Assembly: GCF_014207905.1 (NCBI RefSeq)
Contig: NZ_JACHLB010000001.1
Location: 932,723 to 996,722, forward strand
Source: Flavobacterium notoginsengisoli
GTDB lineage: Bacteria; Bacteroidota; Bacteroidia; Flavobacteriales; Flavobacteriaceae
Reading direction: 5' to 3'
DNA length: 64,000 nucleotides
Positions 57,671 to 64,000 of this stretch are shown in pieces. The translations under genes were made by a program, and so were the position numbers. Within the stretch, counting starts at the first letter, position 1; every line of letters begins with the position of its first letter. The notes below the pieces were generated by a model that did not search any database, was not told the origin of the DNA, and saw only the letters and a program-made list of their open reading frames with translations.

Positions 57671-58879
57671 TTAAATATTTTGAGCCAGAATAAACCCGCT
57701 TGTCCAGGCGTTCTGAAAATTAAATCCGCCTGTAATAGCGTCTATATTTACGATTTCACCAGCAAAATAAAGGTTTTCATGAATTTTGCTTTCCATGGTT
57801 TTGAAATTGATTTCCTTTAAATCGATTCCGCCAGCGGTTACGAATTCTTCTTTGAAAGTACTTTTTCCGTTGACTTTAAATTCGGCTTTTGTCAGTTGTG
57901 AAGTTAGATTCTGTAATTGAATTTTAGATAAATCTGCCCATTTGGTTTCAGAATCAATTCCCGAAGCTAACACCAGACTTTCCCACAAACGATTCGGGAA
58001 GTCGAAAGGAGATTTTTTAGAAACTGCTTTTTTAGCGTGTTCTTGTTTTAAATCTTTTAGGATTTTTTCGGCATCTTCGTAATCAACATCATTTAGCCAA
58101 TTTACAAAAATGGTAAATTGATAATTTTTATCATGCAGAATACGCGCACCCCAAGCCGAAAGTTTTAGAATTGCCGGTCCGCTCATTCCCCAATGCGTAA
58201 TCAATAAAGGCCCTGTTGATTCTAGTTTAGTATCTTTTACATGAACCGTTACTTGTGCTGCAACACCAGGCAATTCTTTGATTCTAGAATCTTTGATATT
58301 GAAAGTAAATAGGGAAGGAACGGGACTTACAATAGCGTGTCCATGTTCTTGAAGCATTTCCCATATTTTAGGATTGCTTCCTGTTGCCATTACTAATTTT
58401 TCGGCAGCATAATTATCTGTTTGAGTATCAATTTTCCAATGATTTTCTTTTTTGAAAATCGATTGTACACTTTGTCCAGTCAAGACTTTTATGCCTAACT
58501 TTTCTGTTGCTTTTAAGAAACAGTCAATAATGGTTTGTGATGAATTGGAAACAGGAAACATTCTGCCATCTTCTTCAATTTTAAGTTCTACACCGTGTTT
58601 TTCAAACCATTCGATAGTATCTCCCGAACAGAATTGATGAAATGGCCCGCGAAGTTCTTTTTCTCCCCGAGGATAAAATTTTACCAGTTCATTTGGTTCA
58701 AAGCAAGCATGCGTTACGTTACATCTTCCACCACCAGAAACGCGGACTTTAGAAAGCACTTCTTTTCCTCTTTCTAAAATGGCGATTTTCAGTTTCGGAT
58801 TTTTCTCTGCAATATTAATTGCAGTAAAAAAACCTGCTGCGCCTCCGCCAACTATAATTATGTCGAAATTTTTGATCAT
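57671..58879 (-). CDS. BaiN/RdsA-family NAD(P)/FAD-dependent oxidoreductase
   Basis: The 402-residue protein begins with an FAD-binding Rossmann motif IIIVGGGAAGFFTAI, then VRVSGGGRCNVTHA, the marker of the HI0933/BaiN-like flavoproteins, and ends with GGIDLKEINFKTMESK, FAGEIVNIDAITGGFNFQNAW. Cytoplasmic. The electron acceptor and substrate are not known. It is the first gene of a leftward operon with the HAD phosphatase, Crp-type regulator and MBL hydrolase, and a palindromic repeat begins 11 bases upstream of its ATG. Confidence 0.93.
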   Translation of the reverse strand: MIKNFDIIIVGGGAAGFFTAINIAEKNPKLKIAILERGKEVLSKVRVSGGGRCNVTHACFEPNELVKFYPRGEKELRGPFHQFCSGDTIEWFEKHGVELKIEEDGRMFPVSNSSQTIIDCFLKATEKLGIKVLTGQSVQSIFKKENHWKIDTQTDNYAAEKLVMATGSNPKIWEMLQEHGHAIVSPVPSLFTFNIKDSRIKELPGVAAQVTVHVKDTKLESTGPLLITHWGMSGPAILKLSAWGARILHDKNYQFTIFVNWLNDVDYEDAEKILKDLKQEHAKKAVSKKSPFDFPNRLWESLVLASGIDSETKWADLSKIQLQNLTSQLTKAEFKVNGKSTFKEEFVTAGGIDLKEINFKTMESKIHENLYFAGEIVNIDAITGGFNFQNAWTSGFILAQNI

Positions 58880-58889
58880 ATTTTTTTGT

Positions 58890-58981
58890 TAGCCACGACC
58901 CGAGCGATAGCGAACGGGCGAAGCAATTCACGAATTATTTTTTACAATCTTTGAGAATAAAAATTCGTGAATTCGTGGCTA
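58890..58981. repeat. CACGAATTCACGAATT palindrome with a GC-rich insert
   Basis: The palindrome TAGCCACGAATTCACGAATT ... AATTCGTGAATTCGTGGCTA is interrupted in its left arm by about 27 bases, CCCGAGCGATAGCGAACGGG then CGAAGCA (58899-58925). The interrupted element is otherwise the inverse of the copy at 59737-59802. The insert belongs to the GC-rich family seen at 19571-19670. Confidence 0.85.
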
Positions 58982-58989
58982 TTTAAACT

Positions 58990-59667
58990 TTATATTTTGT
59001 CTGGATTATCAGAGATAATTCCGTTTACTTTATAACTTTTTACTTTTTGAATGTCTTCTTCGCTGTTTACTGTCCATGGTAAAACTAGAAAACCTTTTTT
59101 TTGCATTTCGCTCACATTTTCAGCGTTTAATAACTGAAAATCGGGATGAATGGCTTTTGCTTTTATTTTTTCGGCGAAAGCCAAAGCGGTTTCAATATCT
59201 TCTTCGGTTAAAATACCAATTGGAATTTTTGGATTTAGTTTTGATGTTTCTTCCAACATATTCCAATCGAAACTTGAAATGATAAAATCCTCGTATTTCC
59301 AGTTTTTTACTGCAATATATTCTTCAATTAAAGCCACAACTTTTGGAGCAGTTCCTAAACCTTTTAATTCGATATTGATTAGACATTTTTTATCAACCAA
59401 ATCAAAAATTTCATTTAGAGTTGGAATCTGGTATTTTCCATCAATCAAAAACGATTTTAATTCTGCTAAAGTAAAAGTGTTTACTTCTCCTTTTCCATTA
59501 GTTGTTCTATCGATGGTTTCATCGTGAATTACTATTATATGCCCATCAGCGCTCAAATGAACGTCGAGTTCAATTCCGTCTGAATTTAGGTCTAAGGCTT
59601 TTTGAAAGGCTTGTAAAGTATTTTCAGGTTCGTAGGCTTTGGCGCCTCTATGTGCGATCTTGAGCAT
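58990..59667 (-). CDS. glycerophosphodiester phosphodiesterase
   Basis: The protein has 225 residues from the ATG at 59667 (MLKIAHRGAKAYEPENT). A start at 59751 would add 28 residues encoded by the CGCAAAG repeat (SLRSLRKTLRPLRL), which is an artefact. GDPD-family residues are in place: H6-R7, E14, ELDV (E33, D35) and VIHDE (H48). The family hydrolyses glycerophosphodiesters to glycerol-3-phosphate and an alcohol. No signal peptide, so cytoplasmic. Inverted copies of one palindromic element lie on both sides of the gene. Confidence 0.93.
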   Translation of the reverse strand: MLKIAHRGAKAYEPENTLQAFQKALDLNSDGIELDVHLSADGHIIVIHDETIDRTTNGKGEVNTFTLAELKSFLIDGKYQIPTLNEIFDLVDKKCLINIELKGLGTAPKVVALIEEYIAVKNWKYEDFIISSFDWNMLEETSKLNPKIPIGILTEEDIETALAFAEKIKAKAIHPDFQLLNAENVSEMQKKGFLVLPWTVNSEEDIQKVKSYKVNGIISDNPDKI

Positions 59668-59680
59668 CTGTTGCGAGTTT

Positions 59681-59850
59681 AACCGCAAAGGTCGCAAAGT
59701 TTTACGCAAAGAACGCAATGATTTGTGAAAATTAAATAGCCACGAATTCACGAATTTTTATTCTCAAAGATTGTAAAAAAATAATTCGTGAATTCGTGGC
59801 TAAAAAAAACATAGCGAACATCGCGTAAATCTTAGCGTTCCTTGCGGTTA
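59681..59850. repeat. CGCAAAG palindrome split by a second palindrome
   Basis: Outer arms AACCGCAAAGGTCGCAAAG / TTTACGCAAAGAACGC (59681-59716) and, inverted, GCGTAAATCTTAGCG / TTCCTTGCGGTTAA (59822-59852). The inner 59737-59802 is a separate, complete palindrome of the CACGAATTC family. The TAA stop of the GH13 gene (59848-59850) is the last part of the outer right arm. Confidence 0.85.
59737..59802. repeat. CACGAATTC palindrome, intact copy
   Basis: TAGCCACGAATTCACGAATT, a 26-base centre with TTCTCAAAGATTGTAAAAA, then AATTCGTGAATTCGTGGCTA. Reverse complement of 58890-58981 apart from the insert and one T. Confidence 0.85.
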
Positions 59851-61509
59851 AATAATTTCCAATAAAACTATATCAAAATCATTGTCGATAATCACTTTTC
59901 CATCAATTACTTCAACTTCCTGATTTGAATAAGTGTCTTTTAGTTTCGTTCCATTTGGAAAGACGTCGCCAACCGGAAGTTCTTTTCTGCCTTTTGGTAA
60001 ATCTACTCCCATAACTACTTTATCTGTAAAAGTACCTTGAGTAAAGGTTCTCGAAAAAGTATAAGGATATGGATTAATCAATTTATGAATACCAGCACCA
60101 ACGGCAGGATGATTTCGTCTAAACTGACCTAATTTCTGCCAATGTAAAAGTGTTTTCTGAGTTTCTGGATTGTTCTGAATATCGTCCCAATTCATATTCG
60201 AACGTAAAGTTGCATCGCCCTGAGTGCCTTCAACAACTAAAGATCTTGCCGATTCGTCTCCGTAATAAACCTGAGACATTCCCGGAGAAAGTAATAGTTT
60301 ATTGGCTGTTTCGATGCTTTTTGTTCTATTGGCATCAAACGGTTGTCCGTCGTCGTGTGAAGACATATAATTAAGGACAGAATAGCCTTTTAATTCATTA
60401 TTTAAAGCATTTGAATATTTCGAAAATAAACCTTCATAATCGTTTTGACCCGCATTCCATTTAAACTCAAAATTGATCATGCTGTTGAAACCATTTTGAA
60501 AATAATTTACTTTTCGATCTCCAAAATCATAATCCTGACCACCACTAATTCCGTAACCGTAAACTTCTGCAATAGTGTAAAACGGATTCTGGTCTAAAAC
60601 CTGCATCGGATGATGTTTTTTCCAAGTTTCAAAAGCGTATTCACATTCTTTTTTAAAATCAGCCCAGACACCTTCTTCGGTATGTTTTACCGTATCGGCA
60701 CGATAACCGTCAATTCCAAATTCTACAATATAATCGGTAAGCCATTTTATGATATAATATTTTGGTGTTCTTGGATAGCCTGTTCTTTTGAAAAATTCAT
60801 CTAATGAAGCGATTTCTTTTTCGTAACGGCCTTCTTTTTTCCATTTTTCGATTAAGAAAGGAGGCAGTTCAACTTCCTGAACGCTTTCAGTTCTTACGTC
60901 TGGAAGATTTTCTACTAAAGTACACATCGTTGTGTTTTCAAACGATTTGTAATCGCAGACCACGCCAGTTCTCACCCAATCAGAAGGCCAAACAGGATCT
61001 TCCGGAGTTACTGGTCCGGTATGATTGATTACACCATCTAAAATTATTCTGATGCCTTTTTCGTGTGCTTTTTTTACCAAATTGGCTAAATCTTCTTTGG
61101 TTCCGAAATTGGGATCAAGAGCTGTCCAGTCTTTTGCCCAATAACCGTGAAAACCGTAACTCAATCCGGTTCCTTCATCAACGCCATCGTGAATCTGTTC
61201 GACAATCGGCGTAAGCCAAATGGCATTTATTCCTAGTTTTTCAAAATATCCTGATTCTATTTTTTTTGTGATTCCTATAATGTCACCGCCTTCAAATCCG
61301 CGGAGTTTTCCTGGAGTTTTGGTTCGGTTAAAATTGACGTCGTTGGAAGTATCTCCGTTGTAAAAACGATCTGTAAGTAAAAAATAAACATTTGCTCCTT
61401 CCCAAACGAAAGGTGTTTTTGAAGTATCATTCATTGTAACTGATTTTGAGCCAGAACAACCCGTAATTATGAATACTAAAGATAAAAAAAGGAAAGTGTA
61501 TTTTTTCAT
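59848..61509 (-). CDS. GH13 alpha-amylase, lipoprotein (SusG-like)
   Basis: The 553-residue protein has a lipoprotein signal (FIITGC, C18) and a GH13 TIM barrel: YFLLTDRFYNGD, RIILDGVINHTG, the nucleophile Asp in DGYRADTVKHT, the acid/base Glu in TIAEVYGYG, and the transition-state Asp in MSSHDDGQPF. A small C-terminal beta domain follows. Lipoprotein export suggests a surface or outer-membrane amylase that cuts starch, like SusG of Bacteroides. It lies downstream of another GH13 and a GH97 gene, making a sus-like set; susC/D-type genes would be expected beyond the right edge. Confidence 0.93.
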   Translation of the reverse strand: MKKYTFLFLSLVFIITGCSGSKSVTMNDTSKTPFVWEGANVYFLLTDRFYNGDTSNDVNFNRTKTPGKLRGFEGGDIIGITKKIESGYFEKLGINAIWLTPIVEQIHDGVDEGTGLSYGFHGYWAKDWTALDPNFGTKEDLANLVKKAHEKGIRIILDGVINHTGPVTPEDPVWPSDWVRTGVVCDYKSFENTTMCTLVENLPDVRTESVQEVELPPFLIEKWKKEGRYEKEIASLDEFFKRTGYPRTPKYYIIKWLTDYIVEFGIDGYRADTVKHTEEGVWADFKKECEYAFETWKKHHPMQVLDQNPFYTIAEVYGYGISGGQDYDFGDRKVNYFQNGFNSMINFEFKWNAGQNDYEGLFSKYSNALNNELKGYSVLNYMSSHDDGQPFDANRTKSIETANKLLLSPGMSQVYYGDESARSLVVEGTQGDATLRSNMNWDDIQNNPETQKTLLHWQKLGQFRRNHPAVGAGIHKLINPYPYTFSRTFTQGTFTDKVVMGVDLPKGRKELPVGDVFPNGTKLKDTYSNQEVEVIDGKVIIDNDFDIVLLEII

Positions 61510-61544
61510 TTATTTCAAATTTAACGAAGATTTATAATAAAGTT

Positions 61545-61609
61545 TTGCCACAGATTACAAGATTAAAATGATTTTTTAAAATCTGTGATAATCCTTTAAT
61601 CTGTGGCAA
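61545..61609. repeat. GCCACAGATTA-family palindrome
   Basis: TTGCCACAGATTACAAGATT and, inverted, AATCCTTTAATCTGTGGCAA. A fragment of the family is nested at about 15836 in the MFS-HAD gap. Confidence 0.75.
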
Positions 61610-61613
61610 TAAA

Positions 61614-61756
61614 ATTTTAAACACATAGAATCATAGATTTTTCTTTGTCTTAAAAGATTGAAATAAATGACTAGTCATTCACACATAGATATGTGTATTG
61701 ATGCAAGTGAAACGCCTTTTATCCAGCTAGAAAAACTATGTCTCTATGTGTTTAAA
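61614..61756. repeat. TTAAACACATAGA-family palindrome
   Basis: Ends TTTTAAACACATAGAATCATAG and CTATGTCTCTATGTGTTTAAA (in parts) are inverse. Inside lie AATGACTAGTCATT, a perfect 14-bp palindrome, and ACACATAGATATGTGT. The stop of the periplasmic GH13 gene is eight bases to the right. Confidence 0.7.
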
Positions 61757-61764
61757 TAAAAGCT

Positions 61765-63630
61765 TTATTCCAATTCTAAAACCAAAGCTGATTTTGGTTC
61801 TAAAGTAATTTCAGAAGCTAAATCGAATGTTTTTCCTGTGATAACATCTTTTCCTGATTTGTAGTTTTTGATGTTTTCTTTAAAACGATTGGTTTTTACA
61901 ACTTGCTCTTTTGCATTGTTATTGAAAACGACCATTACCGTTTTAGCATCTGTATATCTGAAATATACATAAGTGTTATTTTCTGGAATATAATGCGTCA
62001 TTTTTCCGAAATGAACCGCTTCGTTTGTTTTTCTCCAGTTGAATAGTTTTGCACTGAAATCAAAGAATGCAGCTTGCTCAGCCGTTCTTCCTTCTTTGGT
62101 AAAAGCGTTGTTTTTATCACCAGCCCATCCGCCTGGGAAATCCTGACGAATATCGGCATCTCCGCCTTTGCCTTTATCACCACCCATTCCGATTTCTGAA
62201 CCGTAATAAATCTGCGGAATTCCACGAACTGTTGCCAACAAAGTCATCGCCAGTTTGTATTTCGGTAAATCATATTTGAACTTATCGTTCATACGATCGG
62301 TATCATGATTTTCGGAAAAAACCAAAATATTATTCGTGTTTGGATATAGAAAATCCATTGCAAAATTGTTGTAGAATTTTATCAATCCGTTGTCCCAACT
62401 TGGCTCATTTTCGTTGAAAGCAGAAGTAATCTGACTTTGAAGCGTAAAATCCATTACACTTGGAAGATTTGAATTGTAGTTTTCAATCGCACCAATTTTA
62501 CTGTCTTTCTGCCAAAAAGCTAAATTCGCCTGATTGTGCATCCAAATTTCTCCAACGATATTGAAATTCGGGTATTCATCTGTAATTGATTTCGCCCAAT
62601 TTGCCATCGCAGTTTTATCTGAATAGTTGTAAGTATCTACTCTGAAACCGTCAAGGTTGGCAAATTCAATCCACCAAATTGCGTTTTGAGTCAAGTATTT
62701 TGCAACTAATGGATTTCTTAAATTCAAATCTGGCATTGAAGGAACAAACCAGCCATCAATACAAACTTCCTGATCTGTTTTTGAAGCGTGAATATCTGTA
62801 ATAACTTCACGACGGTGATGAGTTTGTGTAAAAGTTTCAAACTGATTGAACCAAGTTTTAGTTGGAATATCACTCATCATCCAGTGTGTGATTCCCCAGT
62901 GATTCGTCACATAATCCATAACCAGTTTCATGTTTTTTTTGTGCATTTCTGCAGAAAGACGAGCGTAATCGTCATTCGTTCCGTAACGCGGATCAATTTT
63001 GTAAACATCAGATTGTCCGTAAGTATGATACGAATGCTGTTTGTCGTTGTCTTCGCATAAAGGTGTACTCCAAATTGTGGTTGCGCCAAGAGACGCAATA
63101 TAATCTAGATTTTTGATCATTCCTTCTATATCTCCACCATGACGTCCGCTGGGATCTTGGCGGTTTGCTTTTTCGGTTAAGGAAGCATTGCTGTCGTTTT
63201 TAGGATTTCCGTTTGCAAAACGATCTGGCATGATTAAATAAATCAAATCAGAAGCATCATAACTTTTTCTGTCGGCAGAATTGGCTCTTCTTTCTTTAAG
63301 CGAATATTTTTGAGTAAAAGCAACTTTATTTTTGTTTTTGAATGAAAAAGTTAATTCAGAAGCTTTTACGTCTTTTGTATCGATGGTTACGAAAAGGTAG
63401 TTTGGGTTTGCTGTTTTTTCAACGTTTTTAATCACAACATTATTAGAAACTGAAGCTTCGTATTGTGCAATATTTTTTCCGTAGAACATAATTTGCAGTT
63501 CCGAATTTTTCATTCCGGCATACCAAAACGGAGGTTCTACTTTTTGGATTTGCGCTTTCGCGGAAGCGGAAAACAACAAAACCATTAGTGCTAATCTAAA
63601 GATATGATGGTTTATTTTGAGGTTGTTCAT
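61765..63630 (-). CDS. GH13 neopullulanase/cyclomaltodextrinase-like enzyme (SusA-like)
   Basis: The protein has 621 residues from the ATG at 63630, which gives a clean signal peptide (MNNLKINHHIFRLALMVLL, ending SASAKA). An N-terminal immunoglobulin-like domain (about 28-115) precedes the GH13 barrel with LIYLIMPDRFANGN, KLVMDYVTNHWG, nucleophile in DGFRVDTYNYS, acid/base in NIVGEIWMHN and VFSENHDTDR, and a C-terminal beta domain. No lipobox, so it is probably periplasmic, like SusA, degrading maltodextrins after uptake. It is downstream of a GH97 gene and upstream of the lipoprotein amylase. Confidence 0.93.
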   Translation of the reverse strand: MNNLKINHHIFRLALMVLLFSASAKAQIQKVEPPFWYAGMKNSELQIMFYGKNIAQYEASVSNNVVIKNVEKTANPNYLFVTIDTKDVKASELTFSFKNKNKVAFTQKYSLKERRANSADRKSYDASDLIYLIMPDRFANGNPKNDSNASLTEKANRQDPSGRHGGDIEGMIKNLDYIASLGATTIWSTPLCEDNDKQHSYHTYGQSDVYKIDPRYGTNDDYARLSAEMHKKNMKLVMDYVTNHWGITHWMMSDIPTKTWFNQFETFTQTHHRREVITDIHASKTDQEVCIDGWFVPSMPDLNLRNPLVAKYLTQNAIWWIEFANLDGFRVDTYNYSDKTAMANWAKSITDEYPNFNIVGEIWMHNQANLAFWQKDSKIGAIENYNSNLPSVMDFTLQSQITSAFNENEPSWDNGLIKFYNNFAMDFLYPNTNNILVFSENHDTDRMNDKFKYDLPKYKLAMTLLATVRGIPQIYYGSEIGMGGDKGKGGDADIRQDFPGGWAGDKNNAFTKEGRTAEQAAFFDFSAKLFNWRKTNEAVHFGKMTHYIPENNTYVYFRYTDAKTVMVVFNNNAKEQVVKTNRFKENIKNYKSGKDVITGKTFDLASEITLEPKSALVLELE

Positions 63631-63653
63631 AATTTTTGTTTTTACTTCGATTT

Positions 63654-63736
63654 CCTGCAAGGTTTCAAAAACCTTGTAGGTTTTCTACAATTTTACTCAA
63701 TTTGAAATACCTACAAGGTTTTTGAAACCTTGCAGG
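63654..63736. repeat. 28-bp perfect inverted repeat
   Basis: CCTGCAAGGTTTCAAAAACC then TTGTAGGT (63654-63681) and its exact reverse complement (63709-63736), 27 bases apart. Each arm is itself a small palindrome (AAGGTTTCAAAAACCTT). Confidence 0.9.
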
Positions 63737-63749
63737 ACAACTAAAAAGA

Positions 63750-63790
63750 TTAAAAAAAGACAAGTAATATGGGGGAAATTACTTGTCTTT
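63750..63790 (-). terminator. terminator after the GH97 gene
   Basis: AAAGACAAGTAA / TTACTTGTCTTT, perfect 12-bp stem, ten- to eleven-base loop, T run on the minus strand; nine bases beyond the stop codon. Confidence 0.85.
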
Positions 63791-63798
63791 GAAAAAAA

Positions 63799-64000
<202 letters not shown>

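Noticed and set aside
59668..59751. N-terminal extension of the GDPD protein
   Set aside because: The 28 residues are encoded by a CGCAAAG palindrome arm and have the artefact pattern SLRSLRKTLRPLRL; the family begins at MLKIAHRG.
61664..61677. AATGACTAGTCATT as a regulator binding site for the sus-like genes
   Set aside because: It lies downstream of the periplasmic GH13 gene and in the centre of a repeat element, so a repeat origin is more likely.

Overview
The window looks like chromosome from a Flavobacterium-type member of the Bacteroidota. It is AT-rich, genes lack Shine-Dalgarno leaders, and many genes are preceded by the Bacteroidota promoter signature (TTG, about 19 bases, TAnnTTTG). 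Typical families of the group are present: a TPR histidine kinase with a LytTR regulator, a TonB-dependent receptor with an N-terminal carboxypeptidase-like domain, SRP-type lipoproteins, mevalonate-pathway genes and a starch (sus-like) gene set. I see no phage, IS transposase, CRISPR array, rRNA or replication origin.

Layout. 1-9.8 kb: end of an AsmA-like gene, trxA, a TPR kinase/LytTR two-component pair, two small lipoproteins, an M1 aminopeptidase coupled to a DUF58 protein. 9.8-10.6 kb: two tandem copies of a tRNA-Asp transcription unit, each followed by a palindromic repeat. 10.6-15.8 kb: AraC regulator and a TolC/HlyD/MFS tripartite exporter. 16-22.7 kb: HAD phosphatase, surface lipoproteins, a metalloprotease-like protein, a self-regulated TetR/GIY-YIG operon, and an Xre regulator facing a 77-residue ORF across a 50-bp perfect palindrome. 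22.7-32.6 kb: tRNA-Leu, M20 dipeptidase, GT61 glycosyltransferase, a BlaI/BlaR1/TonB-like cassette with clear operators, a saccharopine-dehydrogenase-like gene, DUF423 and pckA. 32.7-36.7 kb: a phytase and TonB-receptor operon. 36.9-45 kb: DUF4407, PH/SHOCT, small enzymes, a GxxExxY nuclease-like gene framed by inverted repeats, hemW, ruvC, a membrane flippase-like gene and a GT2. 45-53 kb: DUF456, DUF937-like, an RsuA/RluB pseudouridine synthase, and a mevalonate/prenyl cluster (mvaD, mevalonate kinase, DUF502, UbiA) interrupted by a four-helix-bundle gene. 53-59.7 kb: TPR protein, two paralogous carboxypeptidase-regulatory-like proteins, an operon of flavoprotein, HAD phosphatase, Crp regulator and MBL hydrolase, and a GDPD. 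59.8-64 kb: three starch enzymes (GH13 lipoprotein, periplasmic GH13, end of GH97).

The most striking layer is not the genes but the repeats. At least a dozen families of imperfect palindromes of 60-190 bp sit between genes. Several are nested in each other, several supply the stop codon of the gene they abut, and shorter repeat words have been absorbed in frame into hemW, a cyclase gene and a GT2 gene. In two places a palindrome-like repeat is split into two arms that enclose a small gene (GxxExxY at 40.6-41.2 kb; four-helix bundle at 51.0-51.4 kb) inside an otherwise co-directional gene cluster. The same arms occur elsewhere without a gene. This suggests a REP/RAYT-like relationship between palindromes and small accessory proteins; it is an inference from layout and needs genome-wide testing.
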